Assembly (NCBI GenBank): GCA_024401475.1
Contig: JAKSKZ010000001.1
Span: forward strand, 124,001-188,000
Source of the DNA: Paludibacteraceae bacterium
GTDB lineage: Bacteria > Bacteroidota > Bacteroidia > Bacteroidales > Paludibacteraceae
Direction: 5' to 3'
Length of the DNA: 64,000 nucleotides
Shown here: positions 26,399-35,208 of the stretch, one piece after another
Layout of the letters: each line of letters starts with the position of its first letter
How positions within the stretch are numbered: position 1 is the stretch's first letter
Made by a program: the position numbers and the translations under genes
The notes under the pieces: model-generated
Told to the model about the DNA's origin: nothing
The model's database searches: none
Seen by the model: the letters and a program-made list of their open reading frames with translations, nothing else

Positions 26399-27682
26399 TT
26401 ATTCCTTCATGAACTTCTTAACAGAGATTCCATCTGCAAAAGAAATTTTCACGAAATAGATACCTTGAGTCAAATCTGAAGCATCGATAGATGCGTTAGG
26501 ATCTGAAACAGACAATAGTACGCGTCCTGTCATATCTAAAATCTCAACCGAGTTAGCCTGTGCGCCATCAGGCAAAACTAGAGAGAAGGCATCTTTTACA
26601 GGATTTGGCGTCAAGAAGATCTGGTCGTTATAAGAGACCATGTCAACAGAGTTACCACAAGCAATGAATTCATCAGGTTCAGAAATCTTAGCCTTGATGT
26701 AGGTACCGGAAGCAGACGTGTTGTTCCACTCACCCTTATCACAAGCGCCACCACTCAATGCATTAGAAGTCTCCGCCTTTCCTGCGATACTCCAGTTACA
26801 CCAACTGATTTTACGCTCCTTCATCCAATCCATCCAACGATCGCACTCTTCAGTGAAGACACCGCCGTCACCATCAGCCTTTGACGTACCAAATTCTGTC
26901 ACGAACAAAGCCAAGCCCTTATTCAAGGCAACATCTCCCTTGTCACGCAAATATTGGAAGTGCGTACCTGAATAGAAGTGCAACGTGTACATCACATTAT
27001 CGTAAGACAATGGGTTCTCTGCCGCCTTGTCAACATCCTGGCTCCATGTTGGAGTACCACAAATAACGATTGTACTAGGGTCGTTAGCACGAATCACAGG
27101 AATCACTTGATCGGCATACTCCTTAACAACATCCCAAGTCACAGTGCTACCATTAGGCTCGTTACAAATCTCGTAAAGAACGTGCTTGTCATCCTTGTGT
27201 TTCTTTGACATATAATCCCAAAAAGGAATTGCGTCCTCAAGCGTATTATTAGGATTACCGCTACCTTGATTAAGAACGTGCCAGTCAATCATACAATAGA
27301 TACCATATTTACCGCAAATGTCAACGAGTTGGTCGATGTATTCGTTGTAATCCTCCATAGACTTCCATTGCTCCGTAGTATATCCACCCCACTCGTGAGT
27401 GTAGATAGCCAAACGGAAAATGTCAATTCCCCAATCGTTGACCAAAGCCTTGATACCATCCTCTGTATAACATTTCGGAAACCACGCCAAACCATGCGAA
27501 CTCATACCACGCAATTGGACAGGATTGCCGCACTCATTCACCATTTTTGTTCCTTGAACAGAAAGCTTACCATTCAAATAAACGGGAGAACCAGCAGGAT
27601 AGTCGGCTGCTGACATTGACAACGAGCATGCAACAAAACCGCACACTGCCATCATTTTCTTAAACGTACTTTTAAAAACCAT
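26399..27682 (-). CDS. Secreted GH5 endoglucanase-type enzyme with T9SS sorting domain
   Basis: 427 aa from MVFKSTFKKMM; the frame is open to 27733 without signal-peptide character there. A signal peptide ends SMSAADYP. The GH5 domain covers about residues 30-335: GMSSHGLAWF, acid/base Glu in VLYEICNEPNGS, nucleophile Glu in LFVTEFGTS, and a final SWCNWSIAGK strand. The last about 80 residues (ILTPNPV-type start, then VEILDMTGRVLLS, LTQGIYFVKI, KKFMKE) are a type A T9SS C-terminal signal, so it is exported across the outer membrane and probably anchored on the surface or released. It is the likely first enzyme of the cello-oligosaccharide pathway. Confidence 0.94.
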   Translation of the reverse strand: MVFKSTFKKMMAVCGFVACSLSMSAADYPAGSPVYLNGKLSVQGTKMVNECGNPVQLRGMSSHGLAWFPKCYTEDGIKALVNDWGIDIFRLAIYTHEWGGYTTEQWKSMEDYNEYIDQLVDICGKYGIYCMIDWHVLNQGSGNPNNTLEDAIPFWDYMSKKHKDDKHVLYEICNEPNGSTVTWDVVKEYADQVIPVIRANDPSTIVICGTPTWSQDVDKAAENPLSYDNVMYTLHFYSGTHFQYLRDKGDVALNKGLALFVTEFGTSKADGDGGVFTEECDRWMDWMKERKISWCNWSIAGKAETSNALSGGACDKGEWNNTSASGTYIKAKISEPDEFIACGNSVDMVSYNDQIFLTPNPVKDAFSLVLPDGAQANSVEILDMTGRVLLSVSDPNASIDASDLTQGIYFVKISFADGISVKKFMKE

Positions 27683-27714
27683 AATAAAACATTTTACTTT
27701 AAATATACTAAATA

Positions 27715-27726
27715 GTGCAATTGCAC
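27715..27726. promoter_or_regulatory. 12-bp palindrome upstream of the secreted GH5 gene
   Basis: GTGCAATTGCAC is a perfect palindrome 33 bp upstream of the GH5 ATG, near the expected transcription start. It may be an operator. Upstream on the minus strand a TTTG and a TAAAATTTG at about the right spacing suggest a promoter. The rest of the gap to 27868 is AT-rich and unremarkable. Confidence 0.35.
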
Positions 27727-27868
27727 ACCACAAATTTTATCTATTTTTTTCAATCTTGCAAACATTACGGTTACAAATCTTTCTTTTTAACACAGAAATT
27801 ATCCTTAAGTCAAGAATCAAGAATTTAGCATCAATTTTCTCTCATCCAACATTCAAGTGTAAAGCTTG

Positions 27869-28921
27869 TTATTCGTAATATTCATATTCAATTACTCCCC
27901 CATCTATCAACACTTCGGCTTCTCCCTCATACCGTTTTCCTATAATTGAATTTCCATATTTATCATATACGTATGTATCCTTTATAACCAATGAGCCATT
28001 GCTGTTATACATGCAATCCTCAATTCTATTCCCATTATCATCATATTTGTAAGTGTGCTTTTCGACTAAAGAGCCGTTCGTATCATAAAGACACCTCTCA
28101 ATCTCGTTCCCTTTCTTATCGTATTTGTTTGTGTTTTTCAACGTCAATGGAGCAGGAATCTCATTGGTATATTTATCAGCCAACGAACCTTTGCCATTAT
28201 ACTCACACACCTCCACTTTGTAACTATCATCGTCGTATTTGTATACGTATTTCCACTTCAACGAACCATCGCCAACATATTCGCACCTCTCTGTCTCTCT
28301 TCCCTTCACATCATAGATGTATGTCGCTTTTTCAACTAACAAGCCATCACCAGCATACTCACACATTTCCACCATATTTCCCTTGCCGTCGTATGCGTAA
28401 GTATTTTTTCTCTTTAACGAGCCATTGCTTCTATACTCACATCGCTCCACTTTATTTCCTTTTTCATCGTATGCGTAAACGTATTTCCACTTTAAAATGC
28501 CATTGCTTCCGTACTCCCTTTCGTCAATTAACATTCCCCTCTCATCGTATTGGTATAGGTTCTTCCACTTTAATACATCATCGTTTCCATATTCGCACTC
28601 CTCTCTCACATTCCTTTTCTCATCATACTTGCATATATGTTTTCGCGTTAATGAACCATCGCTATCATACTCACACTCCTCAATCCTATTTCCTAGTTCA
28701 TCGTATGCGCAACTACTCTCAATGCACTTCGTTTCAAAGACTCCAGATTTCACCACAACAGGAAAGAACTTGACATTTTTAACCTTTCCTTTAAACCCAT
28801 CTAATATACAATCCGTCTTCTGCCCTTCTTCCTCTACTGCTGGATGGAAGTTTTGATTAGAGCAAGAAGAGAAGAGCATTGCCATCAACAATGCCAAGAA
28901 TAAACAAATCTTAGTTTTCAT
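27869..28921 (-). CDS. Lipoprotein with tandem YD-like repeats
   Basis: 350 aa from MKTKICLFLALLMAM (four codons after an earlier ATG). Lipobox LFSSC with Cys20. After a 50-residue head, residues about 70-345 are about 11 tandem units of 22-24 residues of the form YDxKGNxxExCxYxxxGSLxxKxxYx, related to RHS/YD repeats. These build beta-sheet shells or wraps in carbohydrate-binding or toxin-delivery proteins. No toxin domain or RHS core is present, so it is not an Rhs toxin. One unit is stretched by an insertion (TNEIPAPLTL). It is likely surface or periplasmic. Function unknown; a second, smaller relative lies just upstream. Confidence 0.8.
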   Translation of the reverse strand: MKTKICLFLALLMAMLFSSCSNQNFHPAVEEEGQKTDCILDGFKGKVKNVKFFPVVVKSGVFETKCIESSCAYDELGNRIEECEYDSDGSLTRKHICKYDEKRNVREECEYGNDDVLKWKNLYQYDERGMLIDEREYGSNGILKWKYVYAYDEKGNKVERCEYRSNGSLKRKNTYAYDGKGNMVEMCEYAGDGLLVEKATYIYDVKGRETERCEYVGDGSLKWKYVYKYDDDSYKVEVCEYNGKGSLADKYTNEIPAPLTLKNTNKYDKKGNEIERCLYDTNGSLVEKHTYKYDDNGNRIEDCMYNSNGSLVIKDTYVYDKYGNSIIGKRYEGEAEVLIDGGVIEYEYYE

Positions 28922-28995
28922 ATATACATTCAACTTAGGTCACCCAAAAAAAACACACCAAAGTTTATCATCAAAGAAACAAACGCTTGCAACAG

Positions 28996-29024
28996 AAAAG
29001 AGGTGGACTAAACCACCTCTTTTT
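28996..29024 (-). terminator. Terminator between the two YD-repeat genes
   Basis: An 11-bp perfect stem AAAAGAGGTGG / CCACCTCTTTT (28996-29006 and 29013-29023) with a 6-nt loop. It lies 11 bp past the stop of the upstream minus-strand gene; A/T ends give a U-run in either direction. Confidence 0.85.
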
Positions 29025-29034
29025 AAACTTATAT

Positions 29035-29853
29035 TTAATAATACATGATTTCACGAAATACAACAGTATCCTCTTTTTCGTCTTCATCATGCACCGTTTT
29101 TTTTATCCAATTGCCCTTTTCGTCATACTCGTATTCAAATTTCTGGCAACGAGAAAAACTGTTCATCGCAGGATCGTATGGAATATAAAGCGTATCCTTC
29201 TCACGGAGATCACCTTTAGCATTATATTTGTTAGTTGCCCGCATATGCTCCACACCTTGATAGTCATACTCTATTAATTGTGTCATACGGCCGTGCACAT
29301 CATAATCACACACGGTTTTTGAATAATCTTCTGGGCATTTGGGATATGTTTGTTCAATACAGACATTATTTCCATACGAATCATATTCATACTTCTCTAT
29401 ACTTATGACTGTTCCATCATCGTCATACAGAATTTCCTCCAACAAACGTTCGGAATCATCATATACGAGTTCTTTTACTTCTTTAGAATTGTCAATCTCA
29501 TTAACTTTGGTAACAACAACTCGTTTGCCAGACTCATCATATTCGTATTTCGTCGTGTAATCATCACATTTCTCAGAAACAATCCTTCCCTTTTCATCGT
29601 ACTCAAAAATGTAAGATTGGCTGGGGTTGTCCAAACGGACCAACTTATTATACTTATAACTCAATTTTTCAACACGACCTTCAAAGGATGATTCAATCAA
29701 ATACCCATCTTTATCAAATCGTCGATAAACCAGACAGTTTTTTTCATCCTTCACCATCGGACCAAAAAGAAAAAACTTCTTGCGTGCCTTGTATTCACGG
29801 ACTTCCTTCACTTTTCCTCTTAGAATAAAACTACTCCAATCATTAATTTCCAT
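29035..29853 (-). CDS. Cytoplasmic-type YD-repeat protein
   Basis: 272 aa from MEINDWSSF (an earlier in-frame start at 29883 gives 282 aa). There is no signal peptide or lipobox. About seven YD-like units are seen, such as YIFEYDEKGRIVSEK, YEYDESGKRVVVTK, YEYDSYGNNVCIEQ and YEYDEKGNWIKKTV, which is the last unit. It is related in repeat design to the neighbouring lipoprotein but less regular. Such short YD proteins occur scattered in Bacteroidales genomes with no assigned role. Its own terminator follows. Confidence 0.7.
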   Translation of the reverse strand: MEINDWSSFILRGKVKEVREYKARKKFFLFGPMVKDEKNCLVYRRFDKDGYLIESSFEGRVEKLSYKYNKLVRLDNPSQSYIFEYDEKGRIVSEKCDDYTTKYEYDESGKRVVVTKVNEIDNSKEVKELVYDDSERLLEEILYDDDGTVISIEKYEYDSYGNNVCIEQTYPKCPEDYSKTVCDYDVHGRMTQLIEYDYQGVEHMRATNKYNAKGDLREKDTLYIPYDPAMNSFSRCQKFEYEYDEKGNWIKKTVHDEDEKEDTVVFREIMYY

Positions 29854-30006
29854 AAAGCATCCAATTAATTTGATTTTGGGCAACTCGGCATCTGAATCGC
29901 CTTGCTTACAAAGTTATAAGCATTGTGCTAAACTGCAAATTATTTCAATCGTTTTAGGTGATAATAAAATAGAGAGGATGATGTTTCGCACGACGTTTGA
30001 ATTTGT

Positions 30007-30112
30007 GGCAAACACGAAACGGGCAAATATTGTGAAATGTGGCAACCACACGAAAAATAGGCAACCACACGAAAAGGGCAACCACAAGGGATTGCCCCTA
30101 CAGGGGTTCGAC
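30007..30112. repeat. Decayed tandem GGCAACCACACGAAA repeat
   Basis: Five units start at 30007, 30022, 30041, 30060 and 30077 (spacing 15-19 bp), from GGCAAACACGAAAC to the well matched GGCAACCACACGAAAA pair. The array ends in GGGATTGCCCCTACAGGGGTTCGACG. That end contains CCCCTACAGGGG and, on the minus strand, GTAGGGGCAATCCC, which resembles a short interspersed repeat class I recall from several gut bacteria. It does not have the even spacers of a CRISPR array. The rest of 29854-30148 holds no gene. Confidence 0.6.
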
Positions 30113-30149
30113 GGATAGATGTTTTCCGAAGGGGGCGATAATAAACAAA

Positions 30150-30181
30150 GAGAGGATGCGATGAAAACATCACACCCTCTC
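30150..30181 (-). terminator. Terminator of gpmI
   Basis: The arms GAGAGG.TG.GATG and CATC.CA.CCTCTC with an AAAA loop lie 25 bp beyond the stop codon. The U-tract is weak on the minus strand. Confidence 0.55.
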
Positions 30182-30205
30182 ATTCTATTTTAGGTTAAGT
30201 CCTAA

Positions 30206-31720
30206 TTACTTAATCAAGTTCTTACCAGTCATCTCTTTAGGTTGCTCAAGACCCAACAAATACAAGATGGAAGGAGCAACGTCGGCCAACTTACCATCCT
30301 CTACCTTAGCAGACTTGTTGTTGCTAACATATACGAATGGAACTGGGTTCAAAGAGTGAGCTGTGTTAGGAGTTCCGTCCTCGTTGATTGCGTTATCAGC
30401 GTTACCGTGGTCAGCGATGATGATTACGTCGTAACCGTTAGCCTTAGCAGCCTCAACTGTATCATTAACGCAGTTGTCGATAGCCACAACAGCTTTCTCG
30501 ATAGCCTCATAGATACCCGTGTGACCAACCATATCTCCGTTAGCGAAGTTAACAACGATGAACTCGTGCTTTTGAGCCTTGATAGCCTCAACCAACTTAT
30601 CCTTAACCTCGTATGCACTCATCTCTGGCTTCAAATCGTAAGTAGCCACCTTTGGAGAAGGCACCAAAATACGCTCCTCGCCTGGGAACTCAGCCTCGCG
30701 ACCACCATTCAAGAAGAAGGTAACGTGAGCGAACTTCTCAGTCTCTGCAGTGTGCAATTGCTTCAAGCCCTTGTTGCTAAGGTATTCAGCCAATGTATTA
30801 ACCACGTTTTCCTTAGGGAAAAGAATATGTACGCCTGTAAATGAAGCATCGTATGGAGTCATACAATAGAATTGGATGTTCTTGATTGTATTCATACCAA
30901 CCTCTGGCATATCTTTTTGAGACAATACAACAGTCAACTCCTTAGCACGGTCGTTACGATAGTTGAAGAAGATTACAACATCGCCCTCTTTGATAGTACC
31001 ATCACAATTAGCGTTAACGATAGGCTTGATGAACTCGTCTGTAACACCCTCATCATAAGACTCTTGCATAGCCTTAACCATATCAGTTGCCTTCTTACCA
31101 ACACCCTTAACTAGCAAATCGTAAGCCTCCTTGACACGCTCCCAACGTTTGTCACGGTCCATTGCATAGAAACGACCAATGATAGAAGCAATCTTACCTG
31201 CCGACTTAGCTGTGTGTGCAGACAATTGTTCGATGAATCCCTTACCGCTCTTAGGGTCAGTATCACGACCATCCATGAAGCAGTGGATAAATGTATTGTC
31301 GATTCCGTAAGCCTTAGAGATATCGCAAAGTTTGAACAAGTGATCCAAAGAAGAGTGAACACCACCGTTAGAAGTCAAACCCATGAAGTGAATGTTCTTA
31401 CCATTCTCCTTTGCGTATGAGAATGCGCTCTTGACCTCTGGGTTCTCCATGATAGTATTCTCCTTGCAAGCCATGTTGATCTTCACCAAGTCTTGGTAAA
31501 CGATACGACCAGCACCGATATTCAAGTGACCAACCTCAGAGTTACCCATTTGTCCGTCTGGCAAACCTACGAATTCACCAGATGCTTGCAACTGAGAGTA
31601 AGGATAGTTCTTCAACAAAGAATCCCAATAAGGAGTTGGTGTTGAAGCAATCACGTCAGACTTGCTCTTGTTTCCGAATCCCCAACCATCGAGGATCATC
31701 AATAATACTTTCTTGTCCAT
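30206..31720 (-). CDS. gpmI: 2,3-bisphosphoglycerate-independent phosphoglycerate mutase
   Basis: 504 aa, the family's usual length. It interconverts 3- and 2-phosphoglycerate in glycolysis using two Mn2+ ions. The N-terminus MILDGWGFG carries a metal-binding Asp. The phosphorylated Ser is in [17 protein letters not shown] (Ser61). [11 protein letters not shown] supplies further metal ligands. It is cytoplasmic and the last gene of a minus-strand run (hisA, hisI, ftsE, metF, DUF4834, gpmI). The codon bias is strong, typical of a highly expressed glycolytic enzyme. Confidence 0.97.
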   Translation of the reverse strand: MDKKVLLMILDGWGFGNKSKSDVIASTPTPYWDSLLKNYPYSQLQASGEFVGLPDGQMGNSEVGHLNIGAGRIVYQDLVKINMACKENTIMENPEVKSAFSYAKENGKNIHFMGLTSNGGVHSSLDHLFKLCDISKAYGIDNTFIHCFMDGRDTDPKSGKGFIEQLSAHTAKSAGKIASIIGRFYAMDRDKRWERVKEAYDLLVKGVGKKATDMVKAMQESYDEGVTDEFIKPIVNANCDGTIKEGDVVIFFNYRNDRAKELTVVLSQKDMPEVGMNTIKNIQFYCMTPYDASFTGVHILFPKENVVNTLAEYLSNKGLKQLHTAETEKFAHVTFFLNGGREAEFPGEERILVPSPKVATYDLKPEMSAYEVKDKLVEAIKAQKHEFIVVNFANGDMVGHTGIYEAIEKAVVAIDNCVNDTVEAAKANGYDVIIIADHGNADNAINEDGTPNTAHSLNPVPFVYVSNNKSAKVEDGKLADVAPSILYLLGLEQPKEMTGKNLIK

Positions 31721-31778
31721 TTTTTATATTTAATTTAATGATATAATTCTATTATAATCAGCCATCTAAAAAAGATGA

Positions 31779-32048
31779 TTATTGGTTTTCTATCTTTTCC
31801 TCGACAAACTCCGTCTCTTGAGCCAACTCTTTAAACTGCCTCATGCGTTTGGTACCCAACTCCGAGCGAACCAACGGAGAGGAGCTTTCATTCGAGCCAT
31901 TCGAAGATTGGCCATAAGAAGATCCTTGGAATGCTCTTTTTGCTCCAAACAAGCCAAATATTCCGCCAAGCACCCTACTCACCAATGTCAAGGCAGCAGA
32001 GAGCACGAACAACAGAATAAAGACAAAAAAGACAAAGATTAGCCACAT
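31779..32048 (-). CDS. Small single-TM protein, DUF4834-like
   Basis: 89 aa from the ATG at 32048 (a GTG at 32054 is also in frame). One N-terminal transmembrane helix (MWLIFVFFVFILLFVLSAALTLV) leads into GGIFGLFGAK, then a serine/asparagine-rich linker and a basic/acidic cytoplasmic tail (KRMRQFKELAQETEFVEEK). The layout matches the small DUF4834 proteins of Bacteroidetes, whose role is unknown. It sits between metF and gpmI with 46- and 58-bp gaps. Confidence 0.6.
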   Translation of the reverse strand: MWLIFVFFVFILLFVLSAALTLVSRVLGGIFGLFGAKRAFQGSSYGQSSNGSNESSSPLVRSELGTKRMRQFKELAQETEFVEEKIENQ

Positions 32049-32094
32049 AACCACTTCATTTAGATTTCAATATGACCTGACTTTAAGGCCTCTA

Positions 32095-33051
32095 TCAATA
32101 GACGTTCTTAGCCACTTCCTTCACGCTTTTTGCAGCCATCAAAGAGTAGAAGTGAATACTTGGAACACCCATTGAAATCAAATCGCGAGCTTGCATCGTA
32201 CACCACTCGACACCAACGGCACGAGCCTCCTCGTCAGTTTTGCACTTACGCAACTCCTTCGCAAAGTCTTCAGGAATGTCGCAATGGAAAATCTTAGGCA
32301 AAACAGTCAACTGATTCATCGAAATTACAGGTTTCAAACCTGGGATAATCGGAATAGTAATACCTTCGGCTCTACAACGATTTACGAAATCATAATATTT
32401 CTGATTGTCGAAGAACATTTGCGTTACGACATAATCGGCACCGCCTTCCACTTTCTTCTTCAACCAATAAATATCAGAGTCGAGGTTTGGAGCCTCATCG
32501 TGCTTCTCCGGATAGCCGGCAACTCCATAAGAGAACTTTTCAGACTTCTCCTGCAATTGCTTTGACCCATCCACAAAAAAACCATCGTTGAAACGATTCA
32601 CCTGAACTTGCAAATCCACCGCATGTTCGTAACCGCCTACCGTTGGCTTGAATGAATTATCATGACGAGCCTTGTCTCCACGCAACAACAACAAGTCATG
32701 AATGCCCAAAAAGTCCAAATCGATCAACACATACTCCGTCTCCTCCTTTGTGAAACCACTACAAAGGATATGAGGAACGACATTGATGCCATACTTGTTC
32801 TTGATGGCGGCAGCAACTGCCACAGTGCCAGGACGTTGACGCTCGGCAACACATTGATACAAGCCATTTTCTGTCGTCTTATAAACCATCTGGCTACGGT
32901 GAGTTGTGATATTGATATACTTTGGATCAAACTCGCGCAACATATCAATTGTCTTATATGCCATATCAATTGAGTTACCCTTCAACGGAGGCAAAATCTC
33001 AAAAGAGAAAGCAGCTGACTTGCTATTATTTATTAAATCAATAACCTTCAT
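32095..33051 (-). CDS. metF: 5,10-methylenetetrahydrofolate reductase
   Basis: 318 aa. A FAD-containing TIM-barrel enzyme that makes 5-methyl-THF for methionine synthesis. Seen: SFEILPPLKGNSID near the N-terminus (catalytic Glu), INITTHRS, PHILCSGFT, LLLRGDKAR (folate and flavin site), and YVVTQMFFDN, a hallmark of MTHFR barrels. Full length and cytoplasmic. It follows ftsE after 32 bp. No SAM or B12 riboswitch is seen upstream. Confidence 0.95.
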   Translation of the reverse strand: MKVIDLINNSKSAAFSFEILPPLKGNSIDMAYKTIDMLREFDPKYINITTHRSQMVYKTTENGLYQCVAERQRPGTVAVAAAIKNKYGINVVPHILCSGFTKEETEYVLIDLDFLGIHDLLLLRGDKARHDNSFKPTVGGYEHAVDLQVQVNRFNDGFFVDGSKQLQEKSEKFSYGVAGYPEKHDEAPNLDSDIYWLKKKVEGGADYVVTQMFFDNQKYYDFVNRCRAEGITIPIIPGLKPVISMNQLTVLPKIFHCDIPEDFAKELRKCKTDEEARAVGVEWCTMQARDLISMGVPSIHFYSLMAAKSVKEVAKNVY

Positions 33052-33083
33052 ATAAATTATATACTCTATTTTTACTCTTTACC

Positions 33084-33797
33084 TCACACAATCAAAGGAG
33101 CATCTGCTATAAGAGGAGCATTCCCCTTGGTCAATTCCGTGATGTTTCCATTCTCACATCTCAAGACACGACCAGGATATGCTTGACACCATAATTGGTT
33201 ATGCGTAGCCATAATGACGGCAGTACCCTCTTCCTTGATTTGATAGAAAAGCTTCATCAACTCATCGGCAGTCTCCATATCCAAGTTTCCAGTCGGCTCG
33301 TCGGCCAAAAGCAACTTTGGCTTGTTCAAAAGAGCACGGGCAATAACAATACGTTGCTGCTCGCCACCCGACAATTCATGAGGCATCTTATAACCCTTGT
33401 TAGACATACCCACATAGCGAAGCACGTCTGAGATACGGACATCCATCTCTATGTCTTTCATCTTGGTCGTCGCCTTCAATACGAAACGAAGATTCTCATA
33501 AACCGAACGATCGATGAGCAATTTGAAATCTTGGAACACGATTCCAATCTCACGTCTCAAATAAGGGATTTGTCGATTTTTTATCGAAGTGAGGTCATAA
33601 CCCATGACAACAGCCTCGCCATTCACAATGGGCACTTCACAATAAAGCGATTTGAGGAAAGTACTCTTTCCACTGCCCACCTTACCACTTAAATAGACAA
33701 ATTCCTTCGCATTGATCTGCAAAGAAACATCTTTCAGTACGGGGTACTCTTCGTGACTGATGCTGACATTCGTATATTCAACCAACAAATCATCCAT
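33084..33797 (-). CDS. ftsE: FtsE-like ABC transporter ATP-binding protein
   Basis: 237 aa. Walker A is [12 protein letters not shown], the Q-loop is VFQDFKLL, the signature is [15 protein letters not shown], Walker B is [12 protein letters not shown], and the switch His is in MATHNQ. The FQDFKLL and [12 protein letters not shown] pattern fits FtsE, which with FtsX couples cell-wall hydrolase activation to division. The partner ftsX is not adjacent, as is common in Bacteroidetes. The last 20 residues ([12 protein letters not shown]) are unusual. It starts 8 bp after hisI ends. A LolD/MacB-type identity cannot be fully excluded. Confidence 0.82.
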   Translation of the reverse strand: MDDLLVEYTNVSISHEEYPVLKDVSLQINAKEFVYLSGKVGSGKSTFLKSLYCEVPIVNGEAVVMGYDLTSIKNRQIPYLRREIGIVFQDFKLLIDRSVYENLRFVLKATTKMKDIEMDVRISDVLRYVGMSNKGYKMPHELSGGEQQRIVIARALLNKPKLLLADEPTGNLDMETADELMKLFYQIKEEGTAVIMATHNQLWCQAYPGRVLRCENGNITELTKGNAPLIADAPLIV

Positions 33798-33805
33798 CTT
33801 TTTCC

Positions 33806-34300
33806 TTATTTAGTGCCGTATTGAGAAGCCAAGAACGAAATAACATCTTTCAACGACAAGCCTTCCGCTGAAAGCGAACGCATCAAGTCAACCAATTGAG
33901 CTGACTTTACAGCCAACGCAGAATCTTTCGGACATTGCTTTCCCGAGTTCAAAACTGCCTCCTCGATAAATTGCAAAGAACTAAAATCAGCCTTGTTCTC
34001 TTCGTCCCAGCAAGTATCAGCACCCGTGTGACAAACCGGGCCGACCGGATTTACCTTTATCAAAAGCGTATCGTTATCGCAGTCAACCCTCATGGAAACC
34101 ACATTCAAAAAGTTACCGCTTGTCTCTCCCTTGGTCCAAAGACATTGACGTGTGCGGCTATAGAACGTAACCTTGCCAATCTCCACCGTCTTTTTATAGG
34201 CTGTTTCATTCATAAAGCCCAACATCAAGACCTTACCAGTAGCATTATCTTGTATAATGGCAGGGAGAAGACCTCCCAACTTATCAAAATCCAAATTCAT
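33806..34300 (-). CDS. hisI: Phosphoribosyl-AMP cyclohydrolase with a degenerate HisE remnant
   Basis: 164 aa. Residues 1-112 are a complete HisI domain: [18 protein letters not shown], then [12 protein letters not shown] (Mg2+ ligands) and [12 protein letters not shown] (Zn2+ cysteines). It hydrolyses PR-AMP in histidine synthesis. The remaining about 50 residues look like a collapsed HisE (PR-ATP pyrophosphatase) domain: the first helix FIEEAVLN and last helices [22 protein letters not shown] are recognisable, but the middle, including the EExxE metal-binding motif, is missing. Bifunctional HisIE proteins are about 200 aa. HisE activity must come from elsewhere if the pathway works. Confidence 0.9.
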   Translation of the reverse strand: MNLDFDKLGGLLPAIIQDNATGKVLMLGFMNETAYKKTVEIGKVTFYSRTRQCLWTKGETSGNFLNVVSMRVDCDNDTLLIKVNPVGPVCHTGADTCWDEENKADFSSLQFIEEAVLNSGKQCPKDSALAVKSAQLVDLMRSLSAEGLSLKDVISFLASQYGTK

Positions 34301-34333
34301 ACGCTAATTATCTATTTTGCAAAGTTATAAATT

Positions 34334-35056
34334 CTAAGCCAAAAACTTAGCCAAATCATCCATTTTTATCCTGCCCTCATAGATGGCCTTACCCGTAATA
34401 ACGGCTGGTACACCAGCCTCTTGCAACTGTTCGATATCCGCCATCGAACTAACACCTCCACTGGCAATAAGATAAAGTTCAGGAATTTCCGCCAAAATCT
34501 TCTTATACAATTCGATAGAAGGGCCTTGCAACATACCATCCTTGCTAATGTCCGTACAAATCACCTTGTCAATTCCAGCCTTGTGATAATCCTGCACAAA
34601 AGGAATCAAAGCAGCCTGCGTAGTTTCCAACCAACCGCCTACGGCAATCTTCTCATCTTTCACATCAGCTCCCAATATAATCTTCTCCGAGCCAAACTTT
34701 TCAATCCAAGAACGGAACACGGTCGGATTCTTAACGGCAATGCTTCCTCCTGTCACCATGCTGGCTCCGCACTCGAAAGCAATACGCAAATCGTCGTCGC
34801 TCTTCAAACCGCCGCCAAAATCGACCACCAACGAGGTGCAATTTGTAATACTTTCCAAAACCTTGTAATTGACGATGTGTTGAGCCTTTGCTCCGTCAAG
34901 ATCCACCAAGTGCAAACGACGAACGCCTACGCCTTCAAACATCTTGGCCACTTCCAACGGATTTTCGTTATACACTTTCTTCTGCTCGTAATCGCCTTGC
35001 GACAAGCGGACACACTTCCCATCAATTATATCAATGGCTGGAATTATCTCAATCAT
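34334..35056 (-). CDS. hisA: Phosphoribosylformimino-5-aminoimidazole carboxamide ribotide isomerase
   Basis: 240 aa TIM barrel. The catalytic Asp is in [17 protein letters not shown]. The phosphate-binding glycines are in [12 protein letters not shown] and [10 protein letters not shown]. The second catalytic Asp is in [15 protein letters not shown]. It catalyses the fourth step of histidine synthesis. It heads the run hisA-hisI-ftsE. hisF, which normally lies between hisA and hisI(E), is absent. A TAAATTTG box at 35102-35109 (minus strand) may be its promoter. Confidence 0.96.
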   Translation of the reverse strand: MIEIIPAIDIIDGKCVRLSQGDYEQKKVYNENPLEVAKMFEGVGVRRLHLVDLDGAKAQHIVNYKVLESITNCTSLVVDFGGGLKSDDDLRIAFECGASMVTGGSIAVKNPTVFRSWIEKFGSEKIILGADVKDEKIAVGGWLETTQAALIPFVQDYHKAGIDKVICTDISKDGMLQGPSIELYKKILAEIPELYLIASGGVSSMADIEQLQEAGVPAVITGKAIYEGRIKMDDLAKFLA

Positions 35057-35175
35057 ATTTTTGATATATTTTTCGATTTAAAACGTCAAAATAACGCTTT
35101 GCAAATTTAAGAAATTAATGTCAAACAAAACCACCACAAAACCAAAGGAATGCATAGAAATGTTAAAACATTTAT

Positions 35176-35183
35176 TAAATTTG
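35176..35183 (+). promoter_or_regulatory. -7 promoter box of the RX4H protein gene
   Basis: TAAATTTG matches TAnnTTTG, 26 bp upstream of the ATG at 35209. It lies back to back with the likely hisA promoter box. Confidence 0.5.
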
Positions 35184-35208
35184 TTACAAATTAAAAGGAT
35201 GAACTCTT

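Noticed and set aside
27869..29853. Rhs/polymorphic toxin
   Set aside because: YD-like repeats only; no RHS core, no DPxGWxx junction, no C-terminal toxin or immunity gene.
30007..30112. Possible CRISPR array
   Set aside because: Units are about 15-17 bp with almost no spacers, uneven spacing, and strong decay; no cas genes are nearby.
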